From: CAZTCJ01 sp964612085
Lineage (GTDB): Bacteria; Pseudomonadota; Alphaproteobacteria; JAJFIK01
NCBI GenBank assembly: GCA_964612085.1
Contig: CAZTCJ010000006.1
Coordinates: 1-64,000, forward strand
Reading direction: 5' to 3'
DNA length: 64,000 nucleotides
The position numbers and the translations under genes were made by a program. The notes under the pieces were generated by a model. That model was not told the DNA's origin. It searched no databases and saw only the letters and a list, made by a program, of their open reading frames with translations. This document shows positions 43,190 to 52,474 of the stretch, one piece after another. The stretch's first letter is position 1, and each line of letters begins with the position of its first letter.

Positions 43190-44353
43190 TCACCCCCTCA
43201 GCAGCCGTCCGAAGGAGCGCACATCCTCGACGAACCGGGCTGGGCGCTCCAGGGCGGCGAAGTGGCCGCCTTCGCCGATATCGCTCCAGCGCACCACGTT
43301 ATAGCTTTTCTCAACCATGCTGCGCGGGGGCCATTGGAAATTGTCGAAGGGAAAATTGGCGATGGCGGTGGGCTTTTCCAGGCGCTGTCCCGGAGGGATC
43401 GGCGTGCCGTAACGATCCTCGAACAGACCGCGATACTGCCAGGAGGCCGTGTTGAAGGTGCGGGTCACCAGATAGATCATGATATTGGTAAGCAGCTGAT
43501 CCTTCGTATAGGCACTTTCAATGTTGTCACCGTCCGTATGGGACCAGGTGTTGAACTTCTCCACCAGCCATGCCGCAACGCCCACGGGACTGTCCATCAT
43601 GGCATAACTCAGGCTTTGGGGTTTGGTCATCTGCAGGCGGAAATAGGCGCCTTCCGCCTCGAACGCGCCGGCGGCCCGGGCCTCCGCCGCCTTTTCCTCG
43701 TCGGTTTCCGCCCGGACGCCCGGGCTGCGCCAGCCATACATGTTGAGATGCACGCCGGCGCAGGCCGGGTCGTCATGGCCGAGCCAGGCGGAGATCACGG
43801 AGCCCCAGTCACCCCCTTGTGCGATATAATCCTGGTACCCCAGAACGCCGGACATGACCTGACCCAGATAGGCCGCGATGCGCCGCGGGCCCATGGGATT
43901 GCGGGGCTTGCCGGAAAACCCGTAACCGATCAACGACGGCACCACGACGTCGAAGGCGTCCTCCGCGGATCCGCCGAAGCGTTCCGGATGGGCCAGGGGC
44001 TCGATCACTTCGAGAAACTCGAAAAAGGAACCCGGCCAGCCATGGCTGATGATCAGCGGGCGGGCGTGAGGGCCGGATCCTTTTTCATGGATGAAATGGA
44101 CCGGGATTGTCTCGCCCTCGACCGTCGCCTCCGCGATGAACTGGGGAAACCGGTTGAGGCCCGCCTCGGCTGCCCGCCAGTCAAAACCGCCGGTCCAATA
44201 GGCGCACAGCTCGCGCAGGTAATCGAGATTGGTGCCATAGGCCCAGCCGCCATGGGCCGGCATTTCGTGCCAGTCATAGTCCCGCACCCGGGCCATGATC
44301 CGTTCCAGGGTGGCATCCGGCACGGCAATGCGAAAGGGCATGGGCTTCGGCAT
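43190..44353 (-). CDS. Epoxide hydrolase (EHN-type alpha/beta hydrolase)
   Basis: A 387-residue enzyme with the N-terminal epoxide hydrolase (EHN) domain (PFRIAVPDATLERIMARVRDYDWHEMP, in part) and an alpha/beta-hydrolase fold. The oxyanion motif HGWPGSFFEF, nucleophile Asp in AQGGDWGSVIS, and catalytic His in SDIGEGGHFAALERP are visible; tyrosines that could activate the epoxide lie in the lid. It converts epoxides to diols. The ATG at 44353 follows GAGGAG. It diverges from the dehydrogenase gene. Confidence 0.92.
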   Translation of the reverse strand: MPKPMPFRIAVPDATLERIMARVRDYDWHEMPAHGGWAYGTNLDYLRELCAYWTGGFDWRAAEAGLNRFPQFIAEATVEGETIPVHFIHEKGSGPHARPLIISHGWPGSFFEFLEVIEPLAHPERFGGSAEDAFDVVVPSLIGYGFSGKPRNPMGPRRIAAYLGQVMSGVLGYQDYIAQGGDWGSVISAWLGHDDPACAGVHLNMYGWRSPGVRAETDEEKAAEARAAGAFEAEGAYFRLQMTKPQSLSYAMMDSPVGVAAWLVEKFNTWSHTDGDNIESAYTKDQLLTNIMIYLVTRTFNTASWQYRGLFEDRYGTPIPPGQRLEKPTAIANFPFDNFQWPPRSMVEKSYNVVRWSDIGEGGHFAALERPARFVEDVRSFGRLLRG

Positions 44354-44520
44354 GGGCGGGTCTCCTCGGGGTTTTCGTCCGCGCGCGGAAGGGCTGCCCA
44401 CCACAGGGCCGTCGGGCCGCCATGACACGCGCGATTTGATCCCAGAATGCCACTGGCGCATAAATCGTGACAGAGCTTTCGCGCTCTCAACAATGAAGAG
44501 CAATCATGGGAGGCCCAAGG

Positions 44521-45600
44521 ATGCGTGCCGTCGTCAGCCGCCGGGGCAGATTGACCGTCGAAGACCGGCCCATGCCGGTCCCGGGCGAAGGGGAAGTGCT
44601 GCTGAAGGTCAAGGCCTGCGGGATCTGCGGCTCGGACCTCCACATGCTGCACCATTCGGAGCATTTCGAGGACCTCTCCCGGCGCTCGGGCGCACCCATG
44701 CGCATGGACATGGGCCGGGGGGTCGTGTTTGGCCATGAATTCAGCGGGGAGATCGTCGATTTCGGGCCGCGGACCGAGGCGACGGTGCCGGTCGGAACCA
44801 TGGTGGCGGCCCTGCCGATCGGCCTGACCCCGACGGGTGTCGAGACCATCGGCTATTCCGATGCCTTTCCCGGCGGTTACGGAGAATATGTCCGGGCCTT
44901 GCGGGACCTGGTGGTCCCCCTGCCCCAGGGCTTGTCGCCGGATTTGGGCGCCCTGACCGAGCCCATGGCGGTGGGCTATCACGCGGTCCGGAAGGCCGGC
45001 CTCATGGCCGCCGATGTGGCGGTGGTCATCGGCTGCGGCCCGGTGGGCCTGTCCGTCATCCTGGCGCTGAAGGCCGGCGGACACGGGCCGATCATCGCCG
45101 CCGATTTTTCACCGGTCCGCCGGGCCATGGCCGACCGGGTGGGCGCCGATATCGTGGTCGATCCGGCCGCGGAGTCCCCCTATCGCTATTGGTCGGATTT
45201 CTCGGTGCCCACGACGGCGAGCGAGCGCTTTTTCGCCCAGGTGGCCGGCGCGCCGTCCCGGACGGGCGTGTTGTTCGAATGCGTCGGCGTGCCCGGGGTG
45301 CTGCAAAGCCTGATCGACGGCGCGCCGCCCGATGCCCGGATCATCGTGGTGGGCGTGTGCATGGAACCGGACCGCATCGAGCCGGCCATGGCGATCACCA
45401 AACAGCTCGATCTGCGCTTTGTGCTCGGTTACACGCCGGAGGAATTCGCCGAGTCTTTGTACGCGATTGCCGATGGGCGGATCGATGTGGCGCCGGTGAT
45501 TACGGACAGGGTGGGCCTTACCGGGGTCGCGGACGCTTTTGACCGGTTGTCGACACCAAACGAGCAGGTGAAGATCCTGATCGACCCGTCCATGGCCTGA
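44521..45600 (+). CDS. Zinc-type medium-chain alcohol dehydrogenase lacking the structural zinc site
   Basis: A 359-residue MDR oxidoreductase. Catalytic zinc ligands are in KACGICGSDLHML (Cys) and VFGHEFSGEIV (His-Glu); the coenzyme site is VVIGCGPVGLSVI followed by an acidic residue in IIAADFSPVRR, favouring NAD. The four-cysteine structural zinc lobe is missing, since no cysteine occurs between VFGHEFSGE and GGYGEYV. The ATG at 44521 follows GGGAGG. Substrate unknown; the divergent epoxide hydrolase suggests a xenobiotic or lipid catabolic pair. Confidence 0.9.
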   Translation: MRAVVSRRGRLTVEDRPMPVPGEGEVLLKVKACGICGSDLHMLHHSEHFEDLSRRSGAPMRMDMGRGVVFGHEFSGEIVDFGPRTEATVPVGTMVAALPIGLTPTGVETIGYSDAFPGGYGEYVRALRDLVVPLPQGLSPDLGALTEPMAVGYHAVRKAGLMAADVAVVIGCGPVGLSVILALKAGGHGPIIAADFSPVRRAMADRVGADIVVDPAAESPYRYWSDFSVPTTASERFFAQVAGAPSRTGVLFECVGVPGVLQSLIDGAPPDARIIVVGVCMEPDRIEPAMAITKQLDLRFVLGYTPEEFAESLYAIADGRIDVAPVITDRVGLTGVADAFDRLSTPNEQVKILIDPSMA

Positions 45601-46016
45601 CCCTGGTTCTGCACTCGCCCCCACGAACGGCATACCCAACCTGGCCGATGGTATAGCACAACGGCGCTCGTGGCTGAATTGTGCCGTTTCCGCCACAGCT
45701 GTGACAAAATAGTCACGAAAAACACTAGATTGCTGATTTTATTGGATTTTTCATGCAGTCCTATGGGGCGTCGCCCTTGGATGCCCGCGGCCAGCGGTCA
45801 TGCGGGTCTTTTCGAATGGTTTCAGTTTGGTACGCTCGCGGTGATCCATTCGTTTCGCACGCGGCTCACGGACCATATCGGACCGTTGGCTGATCTGTTT
45901 GCAGTGAGGTCATTTGCGTTTCTTTGCCTCCTGCCCCAGCGATCCGCCCATTGCCACCGTATCCATTTTCGGTTTGTCACAGGGGGGGGCGGTCCGCTCA
46001 ATGATGAGGGATACCC
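45601..46016. other. Leader of the TonB receptor operon (no gene seen)
   Basis: No credible gene; the open frame on the plus strand from 45670 has no family motif and runs into the receptor start. There is an AT-rich stretch (45705-45755), an inverted repeat at 45701-45716, and a G-run (45982-45988) shortly before the receptor start. It is the likely promoter region of the three-gene operon. Confidence 0.5.
45701..45716. promoter_or_regulatory. Inverted repeat GTGAC-N6-GTCAC upstream of the TonB receptor
   Basis: GTGAC (45701-45705) and GTCAC (45712-45716) are perfect inverses in an AT-rich setting, about 300 bases before the receptor ATG. It is not a CRP/FNR site, because the spacing is wrong. 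A transcriptional regulator site is inferred only. Confidence 0.4.
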
Positions 46017-48407
46017 ATGTTCAAATGGACCTGTAGTGCGTCCGTCCTTGCCCTGAGCACCGCGATCGGGGCCGCGCCTGTGGCTGCCCAGGAACCCGCG
46101 CCGGCCGATGAGGCACCGGCGCGTGATCGCATTGAGCAGATCGTGGTCACCGCCACGAAGCGCGAAGAGAGCTCACAGGATGTGCCCGTGGCCGTCACGG
46201 CCGTCAGCGGCGAAACGCTTGATGATCTGAACATCGGGAATTTCGACGACTATCTGCGCTACCTGCCGAATGTGACCGCCGGCGGTCGCGGCCCCGGTCA
46301 GTCCACGATTTATATCCGTGGTCTTGCAACGGACACCATTCCGGTTCAGCTGGCCGGTGCCAATGGTCAGTCTCCAAACGTTGCGCTTTATCTCGACGAG
46401 CAGCCCGTGAACCTCGTGGGCCGCAATCTTGATGTGTATGCGGTCGATCTGGAGCGTGTCGAAGTACTGCCGGGGCCCCAGGGCACCCTGTTCGGCGCCA
46501 ACTCCCAGGCCGGTACGGTGCGCCTCATCACCCGCAAACCCGTGATGAACGAGTTCCAGGCGGGCGCCGAAGGAACGGTCGCCTTCACCCAGGACGGTGA
46601 GATGAGCACGGGGGTTGAGGGTTACTTCAACATTCCGATCCTCGAGGACCGGCTCGCCGCCCGGGTCGCCTTTTTCAGCGTCAATGAGGGCGGCTATATC
46701 GACAATGTCTTCGGTTCGCGCACACTTCCGGAAGAAAACCCGGCCTTTCCCGTGGGTGCCGAACTCGATGCCGCCGTCAATACGGGCCTTGTCGAAGACG
46801 ATTTCAACGATTCCACCTATAACGGCTTCCGCATCAGCGCCACCTACATCATCAATGATGACTGGGACCTGCGCGTGCAGCATATGCGCCAGGAACTGGT
46901 CGCAGACGGCGTTTTCGATTTCGATCCGGAGGTGGGCGATCTTGAGGTCCAGCGCTTTTTCCCGGATGAGCTTGATGAGGCTTGGCACAACACGGCCTGG
47001 ACCCTGACGGGCCGCCTCGCCATGCTCGATGTTCTGTATACGGGCGCGTATCTGGACCGGGAAGTCAACCAGACGATCGACTACACCGGCTATGCCAATG
47101 TCGGCGGCTTCATTCCCTACTATATCTGCGAATATCCAAGCTATGCGTCCTGTGCCGACCCGACCCTCGGCTTCCGCGGCGAAATCGAAAACCAGCGCTT
47201 CACCCATGAAGTGCGTGTGAATACGCCGAGCACCTGGCGCGTCCGTGCCACCGTCGGCGCCTTCTACGATGACCAGGACATCGTGGAGCGAGGCGATTTC
47301 ATCTATCTCGGGACCATTGAACAGGGCTTCGCGCCCAATGCGCCGATCCCGGAAGCATCGAACTCCGATCCCTCGACCCGCCCGCCGGGCGTCGCCTTCT
47401 TCAACGATATTACGCGGACGGAACAACAGATCGCCATTTTCGGTGAGGTCTCCTTCGACGTGATCCCGGACCTTCTGACGGTCACCGGGGGGTTCCGTTA
47501 TTTCGACCTGGAAGTGGATGTCCGGGGATCCGCCAATTTCGCCCAGCGGGGCGTCGACGGCGACTCCGGCGTGAATCTCGATGCCGTATTGGCCGATTTC
47601 GCACCGCTGGTGGAAGAGGACGTGGTCTTCAAGGCGAATGTCAGCCTGACGCCTACGGACAATACCCTGTTCTATTTCACCTATTCGGAAGGGTTCCGGC
47701 CCGGCGGCTTCAACCGCGGCGGCGGACAGTCCAACAACCCGGAACTGGGCGTCGTGCCCTTTACCTTCGAGACCGACACCCTCACAAATTACGAGGTGGG
47801 CTGGAAAACCAGCCTTTTCGACGGCACCCTCCAGTTCAATGGTGCCGCCTTCTTTATTCAGTGGGAAGAAATTCAGACTTCGGTGTTCAACCAGGAGATC
47901 TTCTTCCTCACCTTCAACGACAACGCAGCCGATGCTGAAATCTTCGGTGTGGAAGGCGATTTCATCTGGGCCCCGACGGACAACCTGGTCATCAACGGTG
48001 CGTTCTCCATCCTGGACACGGAACTGACCCGGGTTCCCGAGAGCGTTGTGAACGTGGCGCCCGTGGGCAGCGAACTTGCGCTGGCGCCCTCGTTCCAGGG
48101 CAATATCCGGGCGCGCTACACGTGGTTCCTCGATGACTACGAGCCCTATGCCCAGGCGGCCCTGGTCTATTCGGCGGACAGCTTCAGTTCCATCGTGGTG
48201 GATCCGAACAACCGCTTCCTCCAGGACTCCTATGTCACTCTGGATGCCGCCTTCGGGGTTCAAACCGGCAACTGGCGGGGCGAGTTGTTCTTCGAAAACC
48301 TCACCGACGAGCGCGCGGAATTGTTCATCAACACCCAGGACAATATCCGCCGCATCACGACCAACCGCCCCCGGACGATCGGCTTCCGCCTCAATTACAC
48401 CTATTGA
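46017..48407 (+). CDS. TonB-dependent outer membrane receptor
   Basis: A 796-residue receptor. A signal peptide (SASVLALSTAIGAAPVAAQ) is followed by a TonB box-like IEQIVVTATKR and a plug domain (VPVAVTAVSGETL; STIYIRGL; GTLFGANSQAGTVRLITRKP). A 22-strand barrel follows and the protein ends RPRTIGFRLNYTY with the aromatic C-terminal residue used for outer membrane insertion. It resembles the sphingomonad-type receptors for unknown compounds rather than siderophore receptors. It heads an operon with a TPR-sulfotransferase 37 bases later. Confidence 0.93.
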   Translation: MFKWTCSASVLALSTAIGAAPVAAQEPAPADEAPARDRIEQIVVTATKREESSQDVPVAVTAVSGETLDDLNIGNFDDYLRYLPNVTAGGRGPGQSTIYIRGLATDTIPVQLAGANGQSPNVALYLDEQPVNLVGRNLDVYAVDLERVEVLPGPQGTLFGANSQAGTVRLITRKPVMNEFQAGAEGTVAFTQDGEMSTGVEGYFNIPILEDRLAARVAFFSVNEGGYIDNVFGSRTLPEENPAFPVGAELDAAVNTGLVEDDFNDSTYNGFRISATYIINDDWDLRVQHMRQELVADGVFDFDPEVGDLEVQRFFPDELDEAWHNTAWTLTGRLAMLDVLYTGAYLDREVNQTIDYTGYANVGGFIPYYICEYPSYASCADPTLGFRGEIENQRFTHEVRVNTPSTWRVRATVGAFYDDQDIVERGDFIYLGTIEQGFAPNAPIPEASNSDPSTRPPGVAFFNDITRTEQQIAIFGEVSFDVIPDLLTVTGGFRYFDLEVDVRGSANFAQRGVDGDSGVNLDAVLADFAPLVEEDVVFKANVSLTPTDNTLFYFTYSEGFRPGGFNRGGGQSNNPELGVVPFTFETDTLTNYEVGWKTSLFDGTLQFNGAAFFIQWEEIQTSVFNQEIFFLTFNDNAADAEIFGVEGDFIWAPTDNLVINGAFSILDTELTRVPESVVNVAPVGSELALAPSFQGNIRARYTWFLDDYEPYAQAALVYSADSFSSIVVDPNNRFLQDSYVTLDAAFGVQTGNWRGELFFENLTDERAELFINTQDNIRRITTNRPRTIGFRLNYTY

Positions 48408-48444
48408 TGCGAGTGCGGTGATCGGGAACCGGCTGTGAGGACCC

Positions 48445-50478
48445 ATGGCCCAGGACCCTGAAGACCCGGCCAACGAAAAGCCGCAAGATCCATCCGCGTC
48501 GGCCAAGGCCCTGCTCCAGCAGGGCCGGCCATCCGAAGCCGTGGAGGCGGCCCGGACGGCGCTGGCCCAAGCCCCAGGCGATCGCGACACGCTTTATGTG
48601 CTCGCGGTCTCCTACCGCTATCTGAAGGATCTCGACGCGGCCCTGTCGGTTCTGGGTGAGCTCAAAGTCGTCCATCCCGGTTTCGGACGGGCCCATCAGG
48701 AAGAGGGCCATATTTTTCGACACAAGGGCGACATGGCTGCGGCCCTGGACGCCTTTCGGCAAGCCGTTGGGCATAACCCAGCCCTTGTCGCCAGCTGGCA
48801 GGCCCTTGCGGACCTCGCGGCGGGTCAACAGAATCCGGTGGCAGCGGACGCCTATGCCCGCGAGGTGGCGCGGCTGACCGCCCTGCCGCCCGCATTGCTC
48901 TCGGTAATGAGTTTCATCCATGAGGGCCGGCTCTTGAAGGCCGAGCAACTCGCCCGGGACTTCCTCCAGAAAAACAAGCATCACATTGAGGGCATGCGGC
49001 TGCTGGCGGAGATCGGCATGCGGCTGCATGTGCTCGACGATGCCGAATTCCTTCTGGAAAGCTGCGTGGCGTTGGCGCCGGAGCATCGCAGGGCCCATCT
49101 CGACTATGTCACGGTGCTGAACAAGCGTCAGAAATACGAAAAGGCGCTGGAACAGGCGCAGGCGCTGCGGGCCAAAGAGCCGGACAATCCGGCCTTCATC
49201 ACGGCCCTGGCCAATCAGGAACTTGCGGTCGGGCATCACGAGACCGCGTTGGGTCTCTACGATGCCGTTCTGGAGCGATTGCCCGACAATCCCACCACCC
49301 TGTTGTCCAAGGGCCATGCCCTCAAGACCGTCGGCAAACGGGACGATGCGGTGGCCGCCTATCGGGCCGCCTACGGAGCGCGCCCCGCCTTCGGCGATGC
49401 GTTCTGGAGTCTTGCCAATCTCAAGACCTATCGGTTTACGGATGATGAGCGCCGACGCATGGAAGACGCGGAGGCTGCGCCCGACACACCGCATACGGAT
49501 CGCTTTCATCTGTGCTTCGCCCTTGGCAAGGCCTGGGAAGATGCGGGCGATGCCGGGAAGGCCTTCACCTATTATGCACGGGGCAACGCCCTGAAACGCG
49601 CCGAACTGCGCTTTGATGCGGATCTGATCGACCGGGAATTCGCGGCTCAAAAAGCGGTCTGCACCCCCGACCTGTTCGCGGCCAAGAAGGACCAGGGTTG
49701 CCCCGCCCCCGATCCGATCTTCATTCTGGGTCTGCCTCGGGCCGGCTCGACCCTGCTCGAGCAGATCCTGGCCTCCCATCCGGATGTGGACGGCACGCTG
49801 GAGCTGCCCAACATCCTGGCGCTGGCCCATCGGCTCAATGGGCGCCGGCGCCTTGGGGATGAGGCGCGCTACCCGGCTATCCTGCACGATCTGACGGCGG
49901 ACCAGATCAAGGACTTCGGAGAACAGTATCTGGAGGAGACGCGCGTCTACCGTCAGGGTGCGCCATTTTTCACAGACAAGATGCCGAACAATTTCCGGCA
50001 TATCGGCCTTATCCATCTCATCCTGCCACAGGCGAAGATCATCGACGCGCGCCGTTCGGCCCTCGACTGTTGTGTCAGCTGTTTCAAGCAGTTGTTCGCG
50101 GAGGGCCAGGAATTCACCTACAGTCTCGATGATGTGGGCCGCTACTATCGGGGCTATGTGGATTTGATGGATCACTGGGACCGGGTGCTGCCCGGCCGGA
50201 TCCTGCGGGTGCAACACGAAGACGTTCTGGCCGATCTGGAAGGTCAGGTGCGGCGCATGCTGGACTTTTGCGGGCTGCCCTTCCATGAAGCCTGCCTCAC
50301 CTTCGATAAGACGGAGCGGTCCGTGCGCACGGCAAGCGCGGAGCAGGTGCGCCGCCCCCTGAACACGGACGGCGCCGGCCAATGGCAAAAATTCGCGCCC
50401 TACCTCGATGATCTGAACGCCGCGCTCGGCCCCCTGGTCGGGACACACACCCGCGGCCCCGGGGCGCCGTCCCCATGA
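48445..50478 (+). CDS. TPR-repeat sulfotransferase
   Basis: A 677-residue fusion: several tetratricopeptide repeats in the first 330 or so residues (for example LLQQGRPSEAVEAARTALAQAPGDRDTLYVLA, VLNKRQKYEKALEQAQALRAKEPDNPAF in part) and a C-terminal sulfotransferase domain. The 5'-PAPS loop is ILGLPRAGSTLLEQILASHP at about residue 427, and the 3'-phosphate region includes RRSALDCCVSCFKQ. Similar to tyrosyl-protein or metabolite sulfotransferases; acceptor unknown. It is cotranscribed with the TonB receptor and overlaps the next gene's start as ATGA (50475-50478). Confidence 0.92.
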   Translation: MAQDPEDPANEKPQDPSASAKALLQQGRPSEAVEAARTALAQAPGDRDTLYVLAVSYRYLKDLDAALSVLGELKVVHPGFGRAHQEEGHIFRHKGDMAAALDAFRQAVGHNPALVASWQALADLAAGQQNPVAADAYAREVARLTALPPALLSVMSFIHEGRLLKAEQLARDFLQKNKHHIEGMRLLAEIGMRLHVLDDAEFLLESCVALAPEHRRAHLDYVTVLNKRQKYEKALEQAQALRAKEPDNPAFITALANQELAVGHHETALGLYDAVLERLPDNPTTLLSKGHALKTVGKRDDAVAAYRAAYGARPAFGDAFWSLANLKTYRFTDDERRRMEDAEAAPDTPHTDRFHLCFALGKAWEDAGDAGKAFTYYARGNALKRAELRFDADLIDREFAAQKAVCTPDLFAAKKDQGCPAPDPIFILGLPRAGSTLLEQILASHPDVDGTLELPNILALAHRLNGRRRLGDEARYPAILHDLTADQIKDFGEQYLEETRVYRQGAPFFTDKMPNNFRHIGLIHLILPQAKIIDARRSALDCCVSCFKQLFAEGQEFTYSLDDVGRYYRGYVDLMDHWDRVLPGRILRVQHEDVLADLEGQVRRMLDFCGLPFHEACLTFDKTERSVRTASAEQVRRPLNTDGAGQWQKFAPYLDDLNAALGPLVGTHTRGPGAPSP

Positions 50479-50936
50479 AACATCTGCTGATCGTCGCCCA
50501 TGCCCCTTCCCCCAACACGGTGCGCCTGCGCGACGCCGCCGTGGACGGGGCGTCCCATGCGGATATTTCCGGCGTGGACCTGCGGGTTAAAGCCCCCTTG
50601 AGCGCGGATGCGGACGATGTGCGCTGGGCCGACGGCATTCTTCTGGGGACGACGGAAAATCTGGGCTATATGGCGGGTGCGACGAAGGATTTTTTCGACC
50701 GCGTCTATTATCCGGTTCTGGAGGAAAAGCAGGGCCTGCCCTTCGGCCTTTATATCCGGGCCGGTCAGGACGGGACCGGCACGAAGCGGGCCATAACAAG
50801 CATCGTCACGGGCCTGCGCTGGAAGGCAGTGGCGCCGCCGCTGGTGTGCCGGGGAGACTGGCAGGACCGCTTTGTCGACGACGTCCGGGACCTCGGGACC
50901 CTCATGGCCGCGGGCCTCGAGGCATCGGTCTTTTAA
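50475..50936 (+). CDS. Flavodoxin / NAD(P)H-dependent FMN reductase-like protein
   Basis: A 153-residue flavodoxin-fold protein. The phosphate loop is HAPSPNTVRLRDA, the second FMN contact region is LLGTTENLGYMAGATKDFFDRVYYP, and the third IRAGQDGTGT. Its start overlaps the sulfotransferase stop, so it belongs to the receptor operon. The short length and a loose phosphate loop make the exact type unclear; it may donate electrons to a partner not encoded here. Confidence 0.82.
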   Translation: MKHLLIVAHAPSPNTVRLRDAAVDGASHADISGVDLRVKAPLSADADDVRWADGILLGTTENLGYMAGATKDFFDRVYYPVLEEKQGLPFGLYIRAGQDGTGTKRAITSIVTGLRWKAVAPPLVCRGDWQDRFVDDVRDLGTLMAAGLEASVF

Positions 50937-50949
50937 GCGCTTCGGCCCT

Positions 50950-51447
50950 TCAGGCGTTTTCCAAGGCATCGCGGAGCAGCGTGAGCCCCGCGACGGCAAA
51001 GGCCACCATATTGGCGGCCCGGTCGCCGCTTCCCGTCCGGATCGTCCGGGTTCCGACCATGGGCCCCGCGAGGCCCACGCAACTATGGCCGGGCGGATCG
51101 CCATAGGGATTGCCGTCCGGCCCCGCCGCGCCCGTTTCCGACAGCCCCCAATCGGCCCGATAGCTGGACTGGGCAAGCCCTGCCAGCCAAGCCGCGTAGG
51201 GCTCGGAACTTGAGCGCATGCCCTGGTCCTTGACCTCTCCCAAACCGCCGGGACGCAACACATTGAGGGCCCGGGCCGTGTAGACCACCTGCCCGCCAAG
51301 ATAAAAACGGGACGCGCCGGGCACGGCAAGCAGGGCAGCGGATATCAATCCCCCGGCGGAGGATTCGGCGACCGCGACGGTCTCGCGCCGGGCGGTCAGT
51401 ACCCCGGCGATCTGTCGAGCGAGCGTCTCAGGTTCGGTGAGATCCAT
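50950..51447 (-). CDS. CinA C-terminal domain protein (NMN deamidase, PncC-like)
   Basis: A 165-residue stand-alone CinA C-terminal domain, the family of nicotinamide mononucleotide deamidase (PncC) that recycles NMN in NAD metabolism. The active-site motif VAVAESSAGGLISAALL (Ser/Thr region) and GLSETGAAGPDGNPYG are visible; classical members read AVAESCTGG, so Ser replaces the usual Cys-Thr. The ATG at 51447 is chosen from family length. It shares its strand with the SDR gene 10 bases upstream. Confidence 0.88.
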   Translation of the reverse strand: MDLTEPETLARQIAGVLTARRETVAVAESSAGGLISAALLAVPGASRFYLGGQVVYTARALNVLRPGGLGEVKDQGMRSSSEPYAAWLAGLAQSSYRADWGLSETGAAGPDGNPYGDPPGHSCVGLAGPMVGTRTIRTGSGDRAANMVAFAVAGLTLLRDALENA

Positions 51448-51457
51448 GGCGGTCCCC

Positions 51458-52228
51458 TCAACCGCAGCCGATGATGCCGCCATCGACGGGAATGATAGCG
51501 CCTGTGATATAGGCGGATGCCCGCGAGCACAGGAAGACGGCTGTGCCGCCCACATCCTCCGGCGTGCCGATGCGGCCCCGGGGATTGCGCTCCCGGATCT
51601 GGTCGCCGAAGGCATCCAGGGTGGCCGCCATCATCTTGCTTTCGAACGGGCCGGGCGCAATGGCATTCACCGTGATGTGCTCGCCGGCGAGCCGGCGGGC
51701 CATGGCGCGGGTCAGATGGTGCACGCCAGCCTTCGCGGCCGCGTAGGAATACGTTTCGATGGGATTGACGTGCAGCCCGTCGATCGAGCCGATATTGACC
51801 ACCCGGCCCGGGTCCTCCCAGGTCGCCGCCACGCGCATGGCCGGCAGAAGCTTCTGGGTCAGGAAGAAAACGGATTTGACATTGAGGTCCATGACCTTGT
51901 CCCAGCCGTCTTCCGAGAAACTGTCAATATCCTGGCCCCAGGTCGCTCCCGCATTGTTGATCAGGATATGGAGCTTGTCCTCCCGCGCTTTGATCTCCGT
52001 GGCGAGGCGTGTGACCTCATCCATGGAAGACAGGTCCGCCGGAAGGGAAATGCAGGTGCCGAACGCACTCAATTGTTTCGCCACGTCATCGCACACGCCG
52101 GCCTTGCGTGACGAAATATAGGTCCGCACCCCCCGTTTCACGAAATGCTCCGCGATCATGAGGCCAATCCCGCGCGACCCGCCGGTGACGAGTGCAACCT
52201 TTCCTTCAACGGAAAAAAGCGGATCCAT
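51458..52228 (-). CDS. SDR family oxidoreductase
   Basis: A 256-residue short-chain dehydrogenase. The NAD(P) motif is VALVTGGSRGIGLMIAEHF with Ser-Arg-Lys after strand two (ISSRKAG), favouring NADPH; the NAG motif is ILINNAGATWGQ, and the catalytic residues are in IGSIDGLHVN, then YSYAAAKAGVHHL (Tyr-x3-Lys). The C-terminus CSRASAYITGAIIPVDGGIIG is typical. GGAGG precedes the ATG at 52228. Likely cotranscribed with the CinA-type gene. Substrate unknown; it resembles 3-ketoacyl or gluconate-type reductases. Confidence 0.93.
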   Translation of the reverse strand: MDPLFSVEGKVALVTGGSRGIGLMIAEHFVKRGVRTYISSRKAGVCDDVAKQLSAFGTCISLPADLSSMDEVTRLATEIKAREDKLHILINNAGATWGQDIDSFSEDGWDKVMDLNVKSVFFLTQKLLPAMRVAATWEDPGRVVNIGSIDGLHVNPIETYSYAAAKAGVHHLTRAMARRLAGEHITVNAIAPGPFESKMMAATLDAFGDQIRERNPRGRIGTPEDVGGTAVFLCSRASAYITGAIIPVDGGIIGCG

Positions 52229-52474
52229 GGTTGTTGTCCTCCCTTGCGGCCCGCCGCATGCTGGCGTCATTCGGGCTCAGCGTATTTGTCCGCGTCGTCC
52301 GCGTCCACGGCCGATAATCCGGTTCCATTCCGCACTATCGGACCCGGGCCGCAGTCTGCCGTGATCGCGTGGATCCATCATCATCCAAACCGCACGGGAG
52401 GTCCAGGGCATGGCCCAGGCCCCTCATCTCGGGGGCGTGCCGACAGGGGGAACACGGATCATGGGATCACCCGA

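Noticed and set aside
45700..45717. Possible CRP/FNR site
   Set aside because: The half-sites TGTGA and TCACG are 8 bases apart, not the 6 required; kept only as a generic inverted repeat.
45670..46056. 128-codon plus-strand frame before the TonB receptor
   Set aside because: Cys/His/Arg-rich with no family pattern; runs into the receptor start in another frame.
46173..48590. 805-codon open frame antisense to the TonB receptor
   Set aside because: High-GC shadow; no motifs, no ribosome site, and the plus strand is a clear receptor.
48391..50448. 685-codon open frame antisense to the TPR-sulfotransferase
   Set aside because: The plus strand has PAPS-binding and TPR motifs; the antisense frame has none.
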